From Solirubrobacterales bacterium (GTDB taxonomy: Bacteria > Actinomycetota > Thermoleophilia > Solirubrobacterales > Solirubrobacteraceae), in NCBI GenBank assembly GCA_019240115.1, contig JAFAYV010000015.1, forward strand, positions 1-47,350: DNA of 47,350 nt, in the 5' to 3' direction. Positions 7,869-16,041 of the stretch are shown in pieces. The stretch's first letter is position 1; each line of letters starts with the position of its first letter. Under the pieces are notes generated by a model that worked only from the letters and a program-made list of their open reading frames with translations, did not search any database and was not told the origin of the DNA. Made by a program: the position numbers and the translations under genes.

Positions 7869-7931
7869 CGCAGTTGTTGTGCTGCGTAGCCGGTCGTCCG
7901 TTTCTCCGCTTTCCAGTAGGCGACCGGCAGC
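7869..7931 (-). promoter_or_regulatory. Foldable leader of the secreted-protein gene
   Basis: Read on the minus strand, GCTG then CCGGTCG (7931-7921) pairs with CGACCGG (7896-7890) and, after a 4-nt bulge, CAGC (7884-7881). The same CGCAGC segment can instead pair with CTGCG at 7873-7869. The two pairings exclude each other. The SD AAGGAG follows at 7831-7826. I recognise no known riboswitch class; this is inference from base pairing only. Confidence 0.3.
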
Positions 7932-7934
7932 GGG

Positions 7935-8168
7935 CTGGACGTGTGTTCGAGACCAGGCGGCTCAGGCGCTGGACGCGTGTCCGAGATCGGAGCGGCTCGG
8001 GCGCGGGACGGGTGTCCGGGCGGTGGACGCGTGTCCGAGACCGGAGCGGCTCGGGCGCGGGACGCGTGTCCGGGCGCTGGACGCGTGTCCGAGACCGGAG
8101 CGGGTCAGGCGTCGGACGGGTGTCCGGGCGCTGGACGCGTGTCCGAGACCGGAGCGGCTCGGGCGTCG
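7935..8168. repeat. Composite 34+20-bp minisatellite (54-bp period)
   Basis: About four copies of a 54-bp unit; GTCCGAGA recurs at 7979, 8033, 8087 and 8141 exactly 54 apart, and a degenerate first copy at 7945 is 34 bp away. Each unit is a 34-bp part plus a related 20-bp part, each carrying the near-palindrome GGACGCGTGTCC. It fills most of the spacer between the secreted-protein gene and mscS. The 18-codon repeat it would encode is Arg/Gly/Ser only and has no start context, so I treat it as non-coding. Confidence 0.85.
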
Positions 8169-8251
8169 ACCATCACGGCCTGTCGGCCGCGGCCAACCAC
8201 GGAGGGCGCGGCCCGGCGCGTGGCTCGGGGGCGCGGCCCGGGGGCGCGGCC

Positions 8252-9211
8252 TCAGCGCACGTCGTGGGTCTCGGCGGCGTGCTCGCCGGTCACCGAGGTC
8301 AGCGCGGCCATGATCTGGTCGGCCAGCTGCGCCCCGTCCGCCGCCAGCTCGGGGGTGGCCTGCACGCGGACGACCACGTCGTCGCCGTCGACCTCCTCGA
8401 GCAGGACGGCCTTGGAGCTCGTCGGAACGCCAACCTGCTCGTCGAGGATCGCCTGGACCTGGCTCGGGCGCACCCCCGAGGTCAGCCGGACCTTGACGTC
8501 GACTCCCTTGGGCTCGCGCAGCGGCACGACCGCCGCGCTCAGCACGACGTTATTGGGGATCATGACCCGGTCGGCGCCCCGGGTCAGCGTCGTGTACAGC
8601 AGGCCGAGCGAGCTGACGATGCCCTCGACCGAGCCGCCAACCGCGCCCGCCTGCAGCCGGATCCGCTCCCCTACCCGGAACGGACGCGCGCTCAGCAGCA
8701 CCATGCCGGCGATGCCGTTGCCGAGCGTCTGCTGCGCCGCGAGACCGACGACGACGGCGGTGAAGCCGCCGCCGAGCGCGAGGGTCTGCAGATGCGCGCC
8801 CGCCACCCGCAGCGCGATCAGCACGGTGATGACGATCGTCAGCAGCCGGATGAGGAAGCCGACGGTGCCCGCGGTCGCGGGATCCATCCGCCGCAGGAAG
8901 GTCGGACCGGCGAACCGGCTGGCGTCGCGCGCCAGCGCCCAGCCGATGACGATGAGGACGAGCGCGATGACGATCTGCAGCGGTGTCTGGAAGTTCTGGA
9001 CGGTCGTCCTGCCCAGTAGCGCGACCCGGTGGTCGTAGGCGATGATGACCGCGACGAGCGCGACGATCAGCACCGCCGCCTCGCGCTGCGCGCGCGTGAC
9101 GGCTCGCGCGCTGTAGTCGACCGACAGCCCGACCCGCTCCCAGGCCTCGCTGCGAGTCTCGAACATCGGCCCGAGGTTGAGGTCCTTCGGTGGCTTGAAC
9201 TGGCGTGGCAT
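8252..9211 (-). CDS. mscS: MscS-family mechanosensitive channel
   Basis: Small-conductance mechanosensitive channel of 319 aa that would release solutes on hypo-osmotic shock. Seen: three hydrophobic helices (about residues 44-62, 78-97, 112-132), the Gly/Ala-rich pore helix (LQTLALGGGFTAVVVG about 139-154), the beta domain with RPFRVGERIRL and SVEGIVSSLGLLYTTL, then VMIPNNVVLSAAV, the family signature, and an alpha/beta C-terminal domain. An AGGGAG Shine-Dalgarno precedes the ATG. It lies downstream of the radical SAM gene on the same strand (72-nt gap) and may be co-transcribed with it. Confidence 0.88.
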   Translation of the reverse strand: MPRQFKPPKDLNLGPMFETRSEAWERVGLSVDYSARAVTRAQREAAVLIVALVAVIIAYDHRVALLGRTTVQNFQTPLQIVIALVLIVIGWALARDASRFAGPTFLRRMDPATAGTVGFLIRLLTIVITVLIALRVAGAHLQTLALGGGFTAVVVGLAAQQTLGNGIAGMVLLSARPFRVGERIRLQAGAVGGSVEGIVSSLGLLYTTLTRGADRVMIPNNVVLSAAVVPLREPKGVDVKVRLTSGVRPSQVQAILDEQVGVPTSSKAVLLEEVDGDDVVVRVQATPELAADGAQLADQIMAALTSVTGEHAAETHDVR

Positions 9212-9283
9212 GACTCCCTGCGATGGACAATGTGGCTGGGTGCTCGCCCCGCTGCGCGTCGGCTGGTCGCCGCGACCCTGGAT

Positions 9284-10291
9284 CTAGAACAGACGCCCCT
9301 GATCTGGCTCGGCGACCGCCGACGGAGGCGGCTCCGGCCCGCGAAACGAAGCTCGGCCGCGCTGCCTCGGAGCCAACTCGGGTCCCGACAGCAGGGCCGC
9401 CAATCGCCTTCGCTCGCTCACCGGCGCGTACGCCCCACGGCGATACAAATCACCATAGCGAGGCACCAGGTCGGGTCGATTCTCCGCCAGCCATTGCATG
9501 AAGACCTGCCGCACCTCGCCCCGCAGATGCAGCGCGATCCCGGTCACGTAGACGGCGCCCGCCTCGGCCGCCCGCGCCAGGATCGGCTCCACCTGCTCGG
9601 GCGCATCGTTGATCCCCGGCATCAGCGGCGCGACGAGCACCCCGGTGCGGATACCGGCCCGGTTGAGCTCGGCCACCGCCTCCAGCCGCGCCCGCGGATG
9701 GGGCGTATGCGGCTCGGTCGCCCGCCACGCCTTCTCATCGAGCGTCGGCACCGACAGCGCCGCCGCGAACTGCGCCCGCCGGTTCAGCTCGCGCATGAGC
9801 TCGAGGTCGCGCAGCAGCAGCGGCGACTTGGTCAGGACCGAAGCGGGGTTGCGCGCGTCGATCATCGCCTGCCAGATCTCGGGCATCAGTCGGTAGCGGC
9901 CCTCGACCCACTGGTACGGGTCGGTGTTCGTCCCCAGCGCGACGTGCTCGCCGCGCCACGATGGACGCGCCAGCTCGACACGGAGGCGCTCGGGCGCATT
10001 GACCTTGACCACGATCTCGCGCTCGAAGTCGCGCCCGGCATCGAAGTCCAGGTAGGTGTGCGTCGGCCGCGCGAAGCAGAAGACGCACGCGTGGCTACAC
10101 CCCCGGTACGGATTAATGGTCCAGCGAAATGGCATCCGCGACGCCTCCGGCACGCGGTTCAGGATCGACTTGGCGCGGACCTCGTAGAACCGGGTCGCGA
10201 TCGAGCCGGGGGCCTCGAAGTGGCGCACGACCGCATCCTCCCGATAGCCCGGCAGGCGCGCGCGCTCCTCGGCCTCGAGGCTCAGGTTCAT
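9284..10291 (-). CDS. Rv2578c-family radical SAM protein (SOS-box gene)
   Basis: Radical SAM enzyme of 335 aa related to spore photoproduct lyase-like proteins. The [4Fe-4S]-SAM motif is CSHACVFC (C-x3-C-x2-C) in the context NPYRGCSHACVFCFAR, which defines the Rv2578c group; then come TNTDPYQWVEGRYRL and ITGIALHL-like strands. Substrate unknown; the family is plausibly linked to DNA damage. I chose ATG 10291 (MNLSLEAEERAR) over ATG 10300 because 10300 lies inside a palindromic LexA-type box and only 2 nt from the -10-like TAGGTT (10308-10303); from 10291 the gap is 11 nt. Located downstream of miaB and upstream of mscS. Confidence 0.85.
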   Translation of the reverse strand: MNLSLEAEERARLPGYREDAVVRHFEAPGSIATRFYEVRAKSILNRVPEASRMPFRWTINPYRGCSHACVFCFARPTHTYLDFDAGRDFEREIVVKVNAPERLRVELARPSWRGEHVALGTNTDPYQWVEGRYRLMPEIWQAMIDARNPASVLTKSPLLLRDLELMRELNRRAQFAAALSVPTLDEKAWRATEPHTPHPRARLEAVAELNRAGIRTGVLVAPLMPGINDAPEQVEPILARAAEAGAVYVTGIALHLRGEVRQVFMQWLAENRPDLVPRYGDLYRRGAYAPVSERRRLAALLSGPELAPRQRGRASFRGPEPPPSAVAEPDQGRLF

Positions 10292-10299
10292 CCATCGCA

Positions 10300-10315
10300 T
10301 CGAACCTATGTTCGC
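10300..10315. promoter_or_regulatory. LexA/SOS box of the radical SAM gene
   Basis: TCGAACCTATGTTCGC matches the actinobacterial SOS box TCGAAC-N4-GTTCGA at 11 of 12 defined bases. It covers the -10-like TAGGTT of the minus strand, so LexA binding would block the promoter. As I recall, M. tuberculosis Rv2578c has also been listed among LexA targets, which supports a conserved pairing of this gene with SOS control. Confidence 0.7.
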
Positions 10316-10320
10316 ACGCG

Positions 10321-10380
10321 CCTCGGACGACGCCCTCGGACGACGCCCTCGGACAACGTCCTCGGACGAGGCCGTCGGAC
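10321..10380. repeat. 13-bp tandem repeat, about 4.6 copies
   Basis: CCTCGGACGACGC begins at 10321, 10334, 10347, 10360 and 10373 (period 13), with growing divergence in the last two copies. It lies just upstream of the SOS box, in the 112-nt spacer between miaB (ends 10413) and the radical SAM gene. Confidence 0.85.
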
Positions 10381-10412
10381 CCGAGGGTCGCCGCTTGCGC
10401 GGCTCGACGGGG

Positions 10413-11738
10413 TCAGGCGCCGGCGCTCGCGAGGAGGGACGCCTCGCCGGTCAGCGTCTGGCTCGTGGCGGCGGTGATGCGGACGTCGATCAGCTCGCCG
10501 GGAGCGGCGAGGCCGTCGAAGTTGACGACCCGATTATGACGCGAGCGGCCGCGCAGGCGCGTCGGATCGGTCCGCGACGGCCCCTCGACGAGCACCTCGA
10601 GCGTGCGGCCGACGAACCGCTGGGCGCGCTCGCGCGCGCGGCGCTGCACGACCTCGACGAGGCGCTCCATGCGCGCCACCTTGCGCTCGTGCGGCACCTG
10701 ATCGGCCAGCGTCGCCGCCTCGGTCCCCCGGCGCGGCGAGTAGATGAACGTGAACGCGCCGTCGTAGCCGACCGCCTCGGCGACCTCGAGCGTCTGCTCG
10801 AAGTCGGCCTCGGTCTCGCCCGGGAAGCCGACGATGATGTCGGTCGTCAGGGCGCAGTCGGGCACGTGCTCGCGGATGAGCGCGACCCGGTCGAGGTAGC
10901 GCTCGCGCGAGTACGTGCGCCGCATGCGCCGCAGCACGGCGCTCGAGCCCGACTGCAGCGGCAGGTGGATGTGCTCGCACAGCGCGGGCAGCTGCGCATG
11001 GGCACGGATGACGTCCTCGCGCATGTCCTTGGGATGCGGGCTCGTGTAGCGGATGCGCCGCACCCCCGGCACGGCGTCGATCTCGGCGAGCAGCTGCGCG
11101 AAGGTGATCCGGCGGTCGCGCGGCAGGTCGCGGCCGTAGGAGTTGACGTTCTGGCCGAGCAGCGTGACCTCGCGCACTCCGTCGGCGGCCAGGTCGGCGA
11201 CCTCGGCGACGAGCTCGGCGGGCGGGCGGCTAACCTCGCGGCCGCGGGTGGAGGGCACGATGCAGTACGAGCAGACCGAGTTGCAGCCGACGCTGATCTG
11301 CACCCAGCCCTGGTGCTCGCGGGCACGCTTGGCCGGCAGGTGCCCGGTGAACCCCTCGAACTCGAAGAACCCCTGCGCGGTCAGCGATTCCGCGGTGAGG
11401 AACTCGGCGAGCTTGTGTACCTGGCCGGGTCCGAAGGCGACGTCGACGAACGGAAAGCGCGCGAACACCTCCTCCTTGACCGACTGCGCCCAGCAGCCGC
11501 CGACCCCGATCACCCGCTCGGGATCCTCGCGCTTGAGTCGCTTGGCCTCCCCCAGGTGCGCGACGAAGCGGCTGTCGGCCGCCTCCCGGATGGAGCACGT
11601 GTTGAACAGGATGAGGTCGGCCTGCGCCCGGCTCGCCGCCGCGGCGTACCCGAGCGACTCGAGCATCCCCTGGATCCGCTCGGAGTCATGCGCGTTCATC
11701 TGGCAGCCGAACGTCGTCACGTGATAGCGCTTGGGCAT
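10413..11738 (-). CDS. miaB: tRNA-2-methylthio-N6-dimethylallyladenosine synthase
   Basis: Radical SAM methylthiotransferase of 441 aa, acting on i6A37 of tRNA after MiaA. Domains: N-terminal UPF0004 (about 1-120) with cysteines in FGCQMN, NTCSIR and GGCWAQ that hold the auxiliary [4Fe-4S] cluster; radical SAM core (about 140-370) with CNSVCSYCIVPSTRG (C-x3-C-x2-C); and C-terminal TRAM domain (about 375-441). The NTCSIREAA form fits MiaB rather than RimO or MtaB. The ATG lies 9 nt after TAGCCT (11753-11748), possibly its own near-leaderless promoter. Confidence 0.95.
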   Translation of the reverse strand: MPKRYHVTTFGCQMNAHDSERIQGMLESLGYAAAASRAQADLILFNTCSIREAADSRFVAHLGEAKRLKREDPERVIGVGGCWAQSVKEEVFARFPFVDVAFGPGQVHKLAEFLTAESLTAQGFFEFEGFTGHLPAKRAREHQGWVQISVGCNSVCSYCIVPSTRGREVSRPPAELVAEVADLAADGVREVTLLGQNVNSYGRDLPRDRRITFAQLLAEIDAVPGVRRIRYTSPHPKDMREDVIRAHAQLPALCEHIHLPLQSGSSAVLRRMRRTYSRERYLDRVALIREHVPDCALTTDIIVGFPGETEADFEQTLEVAEAVGYDGAFTFIYSPRRGTEAATLADQVPHERKVARMERLVEVVQRRARERAQRFVGRTLEVLVEGPSRTDPTRLRGRSRHNRVVNFDGLAAPGELIDVRITAATSQTLTGEASLLASAGA

Positions 11739-11813
11739 CGTCCGGCCAGGCTACCGCCCGCGCACGGGCGGATCAGCCGCGCCGGCGCGGATCAACGACT
11801 GGGGACCCGCCAC

Positions 11814-11909
11814 GCGCCAAATCCGGATCGCCACAAGCGGGTTTGGCGCATGCGGTCTCTATAGCGACGCTGATGCGCCAAATCCAGAACGTCCATCCGG
11901 ATTTGGCGC
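11814..11909. repeat. REP/BIME-like nested palindrome, copy A
   Basis: The outer arms GCGCCAAATCCGGAT (11814-11828) and ATCCGGATTTGGCGC (11895-11909) are perfect complements. Nested inside, 13-nt arms at 11839-11851 and 11873-11885 pair with one G-T wobble. The segment around 11864-11884 (AGCG-CG-TGATGCGCCAAATC) recurs nearly unchanged in copy B at 30875-30896. There is no ORF or transposase. Confidence 0.7.
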
Positions 11910-11922
11910 ACCGGGCACGTTG

Positions 11923-12028
11923 GCGAGCGCGCACCGCGCACGTCGGCGAACCCCGAGAACGCCCCGCGCGCACCGCGCACGTCGACGAACCCCGAGAACG
12001 CCCCGCGCGCACCGCGCACGTCGACGAC
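11923..12028. repeat. 39-bp tandem repeat, about 2.7 copies
   Basis: CACCGCGCACGTCG recurs at 11932, 11971 and 12010, exactly 39 apart, with the CGAACCCCGAGAACGCC filler between. It directly follows the REP-like copy A. The remaining spacer (12029-12247) up to the rny stop shows no gene or further repeat that I can recognise. Confidence 0.85.
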
Positions 12029-12247
12029 GCCCAACCACGCCCCGAGCCCCACCCGTCCCGCACCCCCACTTCGCATCGCAGCCGACAGCACGCGCGCGCC
12101 GCCACGAACGACGAGCTGGCGGGGCGGTCGGTGGTCGTCGTCACCGCCCTTGAGTCGCAAGCGCCCCCACCCCGCTCCGCGTCCCCAGTCGGAGGGCGGT
12201 GCGCGGCGACACACCGACACGTCCCGGCAGCCACCCAACGGCGGCGG

Positions 12248-13642
12248 TCAGCGCGCGTACTGAACGGCCCGCGACTCGCGAATCACCGTCACCTTGATCT
12301 GCCCCGGGTACTCGAGCTCCTTCTCGATCTCGCGGGCGATCTCATAGGAGAGCATCGTGGCGGCGTCGTCGTCGATCGCGCCCGGGGCGACCATGACGCG
12401 GATCTCGCGGCCGGCCTGCATCGCGTAGACCTTGTCGACGCCCCGGTGGCGGGTGGCGATCTGCTCGAGGTCGCGCAGACGCTTGACGTACTGCTCGAGC
12501 GACTCGCCGCGGGCGCCGGGGCGAGCGCCCGAGAGCGCGTCGGCGGCCTGGACGATGACCGCCTCGATCGTCTGGGGCTCGACCTCGTTGTGATGGGACT
12601 CCATCGCATGGGCGACGGCCTCGGACTCGCCGTGGCGCCGGGCGAGCTCGCCGCCGACGAGCGCGTGCGGGCCCTCGACCTCGTGGGAGACCGACTTGCC
12701 GATGTCGTGCAGGAGGGCGGCGCGGCGGGAGGTCTTGGCGCTGGCGCCGAGCTCGTCGGCCATCATCGCCGCGAGCTGGGCGACCTCGATCGAGTGCGCG
12801 AGGACGTTCTGGCCGTAGCTGGTCCGAAACCGCAGGCGGCCGAGGAGCTTGACCAGCTCGGGATGGACGCCCTGGACGCCGGCGTCGAACACGCCCTGCT
12901 CTCCGGCCTCGATCATGCGCGCCTCGAGCTCGGAGCGCGTCTGGTAGTAGGTCTCCTCGATCCGCGCCGGGTGGATTCGACCGTCGGTGAGCAGCTTCTC
13001 GAGCGTCAGGCGGGCGATCTCGCGGCGCACGCCGTCGAAGCCCGAGAGCACGACCGCCCCCGGCGTGTCGTCGATGATGAAGTCGACCCCGGTGATGTTC
13101 TCGAGCGCGCGGATGTTGCGGCCCTCGCGGCCGATGATGCGCCCCTTCATGTCGTCGGAGGCGAGCTGGACGACGGACACGGTCGTCTCGGCGGCGTGGG
13201 CCGCGGCGAGCCGCTGCATCGCGACCGAGAGGATGTTGCGCACGCGGCGCTCGGCCTCGCGCTTGGTCTCCTCCTCGATCTGGCGGATCCGGCGGGCGGA
13301 GTCGTGCTTGGCCTGCTCCTCGATGTCCTGCAGCAGCAGCTGGCGAGCCTTGGCGCCCGACATGCCGGCGAGGCGCTCGAGCGTCCGCTCGACCTCGACG
13401 CGGCTGTCGTCGAGCACCGCACGGTCGCGCTGCAGCGTCGACTCGCGCTCGGCGAGCGCCGTCTCGCGACGGTCCAGGTCGGCCCCGCGCTCGGCCAGCG
13501 CGGTCTGCAGGGCGGTCGCGGTCGCGCTTTCGGCCGGCGCCGAGCCGCCCGATCCGTAGGCCGGCGTCCGCGTCCGCCCGTAGAGCACCGCCGCGACCAC
13601 GAGTCCGGCCGCGATGAGCGCCGCGGCGCCGATTATTTCCAT
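12248..13642 (-). CDS. rny: Ribonuclease Y
   Basis: Membrane-anchored 5'-end-sensitive endoribonuclease that starts bulk mRNA decay. 464 aa, somewhat shorter than the about 520 aa of Firmicutes. Seen: an N-terminal transmembrane helix (residues 4-21), a coiled coil (about 45-140, shorter than usual), a KH domain with DDMKGRIIGREGRNIRA (about 160-220), and an HD domain with LLHDIGKSVSHEVEG and AMESHHNEVEP as metal-binding segments, then the conserved tail PGQIKVTVIRESRA. The ATG has no good Shine-Dalgarno. Mycobacteria lack this enzyme, so its presence with RNase J supports a deep-branching actinobacterium. Confidence 0.95.
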   Translation of the reverse strand: MEIIGAAALIAAGLVVAAVLYGRTRTPAYGSGGSAPAESATATALQTALAERGADLDRRETALAERESTLQRDRAVLDDSRVEVERTLERLAGMSGAKARQLLLQDIEEQAKHDSARRIRQIEEETKREAERRVRNILSVAMQRLAAAHAAETTVSVVQLASDDMKGRIIGREGRNIRALENITGVDFIIDDTPGAVVLSGFDGVRREIARLTLEKLLTDGRIHPARIEETYYQTRSELEARMIEAGEQGVFDAGVQGVHPELVKLLGRLRFRTSYGQNVLAHSIEVAQLAAMMADELGASAKTSRRAALLHDIGKSVSHEVEGPHALVGGELARRHGESEAVAHAMESHHNEVEPQTIEAVIVQAADALSGARPGARGESLEQYVKRLRDLEQIATRHRGVDKVYAMQAGREIRVMVAPGAIDDDAATMLSYEIAREIEKELEYPGQIKVTVIRESRAVQYAR

Positions 13643-13993
13643 GCTCGATCCATTGTGAGAGGCCTCCGCGTTCGGGGCCCGTCCGGCTGGGATGTTCTCA
13701 GCGAGCGATCGGCGCGCGGGACACGCGAACCGATGCCGAGCTCCACGGCCGGCGGTGGGCGCCCGACATCGCGTGCGACCGCGGCCGCGCTCGACTGGCG
13801 TCTGGAGCCGTCTCGTGTGTCTCGGGGATCGGAATCGTGAAGGTTTGCGGGTACTTCGTGTGGCCTCGGAGCCGCTCGTTCGCTGCCGTCAATCGTAGTA
13901 CCGGCTCAGAGGGGGTGCAATGAGCGCCCGGCGGGCGGCGCAGGAGGCGCCGGCTGCCTCGCGGGCGCCCCGTCGAACGCCTCGCGCGCCGGA
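13643..13993. other. Spacer recX-rny with probable rny promoter and long leader
   Basis: On the minus strand TTGCAC (13920-13915), a 17-nt spacer and TACGAT (13897-13892) form the best promoter-like pair, giving a leader of about 240 nt before rny. Such leaders can carry autoregulation, but I see no recognisable element. A 29-codon plus-strand ORF at 13920-14009 with a GAGGGGG upstream looks accidental. Confidence 0.4.
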
Positions 13994-14590
13994 TCACTCG
14001 CGCGCGTAGGCGGATAGCGCGTCGAGCGCCAGCTCGACCTCATAGCCCTTACGCAGCAGTACGCCGAGCGCCCGCTCGCGCTCGTGACGCTCCACCGGCG
14101 GAGTCGCACAGCGCCGCCGCAGCAGCTCGAGCGCGCGGTCGAGCTCGCTCTGCACCTCGCCCCCGGGCTCACCGCCGCCGGTGCGGCCGGCGGGGCCGCC
14201 GCCGGGGCTGTCGGCGGGGCCGCCGCCGGGGCTGTCGGCGGGGCCGCCAGCGCAGCTGTCGGCGGCGAGCAGCGCCCGCTCGGCGAGCTCGCGATCGACG
14301 CCTCGCGACGCGAGCCCCCGGCGGATCCGCTCGGTGCCCCACCGCTCGAGCTCGCGCTTGTCGGAGACGAACATCGCGGCGAAGCGCTCGTCGTCGACGG
14401 CGCCCTGCTCGACGAGCGCTCGGATCGCCCGCTCGGCCAGTTCCTCGGCGATGCCCCGGCGCCGCAACTGAGCGCGGACCTCGCCGACGGTCCGCTCGCG
14501 TCGGTGCAGATAGCCGTAGCCGAGGTCGAGCGCCTTCTGCAGTCCCGCGGGGGCGTCGAACAGCGTCGACTCGACATGCGAGGGTTCCAT
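13994..14590 (-). CDS. recX: Regulatory protein RecX with repeat insertion
   Basis: RecX binds inside RecA filaments and limits recombinase activity. 198 aa with the usual three-helix repeats: GYGYLHRRERTVGEVRAQL (about 24-42), a second unit about 55-105, and a C-terminal unit ending LRKGYEVELALDALSAY. Between the second and third units lies a Gly/Pro-rich insertion (about 113-145) containing GGPADSPG repeats encoded by three copies of a 24-bp repeat; this is outside the normal fold. Gene follows recA by 22 nt on the same strand, the standard recA-recX arrangement. Confidence 0.92.
   Translation of the reverse strand: MEPSHVESTLFDAPAGLQKALDLGYGYLHRRERTVGEVRAQLRRRGIAEELAERAIRALVEQGAVDDERFAAMFVSDKRELERWGTERIRRGLASRGVDRELAERALLAADSCAGGPADSPGGGPADSPGGGPAGRTGGGEPGGEVQSELDRALELLRRRCATPPVERHERERALGVLLRKGYEVELALDALSAYARE
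14191..14262. repeat. 24-bp tandem repeat inside recX
   Basis: CGGGGC units start at 14191, 14215 and 14239 (period 24, eight codons). Because the period is in frame, the repeat lengthens a Gly/Pro/Ala/Asp/Ser linker in RecX without shifting the frame. It is polymorphism-prone in principle. Confidence 0.8.
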
Positions 14591-14612
14591 CGGAGGCTCG
14601 CGCGTGCCGCGG

Positions 14613-15731
14613 CTAGGCCGCGTGCGCGGGCGCGATCTCCGCGACCGGCGCGGCGGGCTCCTCGTCGTGCGCGATCTCCTTGACGAGATCGCGGCTGATG
14701 CCGAGCGCGGCGTAGACCTTGTTCTCGATCTCGCTCGCCATCTCCGGGTGCTCGTCGAGGAACGCCTTGGCGTTGCCGCGCCCCTGGCCGAGCCGCTCCT
14801 CGCCGTAGGAGAAGAACGAGCCCGACTTGGTGACGATGCTCTGCTCGATGCCGTAGTCGAGCAGGCATCCCGAGGTCGAGATGCCCCTCCCGAACTCGAT
14901 GTCGAACTCGGCCTGCTTGAACGGCGCCGCCACCTTGTTCTTGACGACCTTGACCCGGACGCGGTTGCCGACCGCCTCGGTCCCGTCCTTCAGCGTCTCG
15001 ATCCGGCGGATGTCCAGGCGCTGCGAGGAATAGAACTTCAGCGCGCGACCGCCGGGCTGGGTCTCCGGCGAGCCGAACATGACCCCGACCTTCTCGCGGA
15101 TCTGGTTCGTGAACAGGCACAGCGTCTGCGCGCGATTGAGGTTGCCGGCGAGCTTGCGCATCGCCTGGGACATCATCCGCGCCTGCACGCCGACCGTCTG
15201 ATCGCCCATCTGGCCCTCGAGCTCGGTACGGGGGGTCAGCGCGGCCACCGAGTCGATCGCGACGACGTCGACGGCGCCCGAACGGATCAGCATGTCGACG
15301 ATCTCGAGCGCCTGCTCGCCGTAGTCGGGCTGGGAAACGAGCAGCTCGTCGATGTCGACCCCGATCTGCTGGGCGTAGAGCGGATCCATCGCGTGCTCGG
15401 CGTCCACGAACGCGCACACCCCGCCGAGCTTCTGCGCCTCGGCGATGATGTGGTACACGAGCGTCGTCTTGCCCGACGACTCCGGGCCGAAGACCTCGAC
15501 GATCCGACCGCGCGGCACGCCGCCGATACCGAGCGCGATGTCGAGCGAGAGCGCGCCGGTCGGGATCGCGTCGACGTTGACGCGCGCCTCCGGGTCGCCC
15601 ATCCTCATCACGGTCCCCTTGCCGAACTGGCGCTCGATCTGGGTCAGCGCGCCCTTGAGCGCGGCCTGGCGCTTCTCATCGGCCTTGGGGTTCGACGCGC
15701 CGACGGGTGCGCTTCTCTGGCTCTGGCTCAT
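14613..15731 (-). CDS. recA: Recombinase A
   Basis: DNA strand-exchange ATPase and LexA co-protease. 372 aa, normal length, with Walker [10 protein letters not shown], Walker [14 protein letters not shown], loop L2 with [21 protein letters not shown], and an acidic/Ala-rich C-tail. The ATG is preceded by AAGGAG (10-nt spacer). A TACCGT hexamer at 15777-15772 is a candidate -10. No intein is present, unlike M. tuberculosis recA. Downstream genes recX, rny and miaB share the strand. No SOS box is evident upstream, only a direct repeat of GAAC. Confidence 0.97.
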   Translation of the reverse strand: MSQSQRSAPVGASNPKADEKRQAALKGALTQIERQFGKGTVMRMGDPEARVNVDAIPTGALSLDIALGIGGVPRGRIVEVFGPESSGKTTLVYHIIAEAQKLGGVCAFVDAEHAMDPLYAQQIGVDIDELLVSQPDYGEQALEIVDMLIRSGAVDVVAIDSVAALTPRTELEGQMGDQTVGVQARMMSQAMRKLAGNLNRAQTLCLFTNQIREKVGVMFGSPETQPGGRALKFYSSQRLDIRRIETLKDGTEAVGNRVRVKVVKNKVAAPFKQAEFDIEFGRGISTSGCLLDYGIEQSIVTKSGSFFSYGEERLGQGRGNAKAFLDEHPEMASEIENKVYAALGISRDLVKEIAHDEEPAAPVAEIAPAHAA

Positions 15732-16041
15732 GCTGTAGCGACTCCTTATGTCTGTGCGCGTTCAACCGTTCACGGTACGGCTCGGGGCGGACGGAAACCG
15801 CCACGCCAGTGCCCCCGTCCGCACGTGGACGCTAGACCGCCTCCCCGTCACCGAACAAGGCTCATTCGTGACCGAAGAGCGACGGCTGCGTACCAACTGT
15901 GAACCCTCGCCCGGACGGCGAGCGGGCGGCAGTTCACGCGCGCGCGCAGGCATGCGCCCGCGGCCGTCGAAGACGACCGCCACACGGCGGCGGCGCGACA
16001 CGCGCCCGCACGACCCACACACCGACCCAGCGGAGGAGACC
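15732..16041. other. Divergent spacer recA / oxygenase-like gene
   Basis: Minus strand: TACCGT (15777-15772) and SD AAGGAG serve recA; TGAAC is directly repeated just downstream of the hexamer (GTGAACGGTTGAAC), not as the inverted SOS arrangement. Plus strand: GTGACC (15868-15873), a 17-nt spacer and TACCAA (15891-15896) may serve the gene at 16042. The remainder shows nothing recognisable. Confidence 0.35.

Noticed and set aside
7874-9019. Long plus-strand ORF with an 18-residue repeated peptide
   Set aside because: It runs through a minisatellite and then antisense to mscS; it has no family match and its composition reflects GC-rich third positions.
11792-12238. Minus-strand ORFs with VDVRGARGAFSGF repeats
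   Set aside because: They translate the 39-bp tandem repeat and the REP-like palindrome; I treat both as non-coding.
13920-14009. A 29-codon ORF with a strong-looking Shine-Dalgarno (GAGGGGG)
   Set aside because: The product is only Ala/Arg/Pro, overlaps the end of recX, and the same bases form the likely rny promoter.
15732-15790. SOS box upstream of recA
   Set aside because: Only direct repeats of GAAC (GTGAACGGTTGAAC) and a CGAA-N9-TTCG pair at 15852-15868 are present; neither has the inverted N4 spacing.
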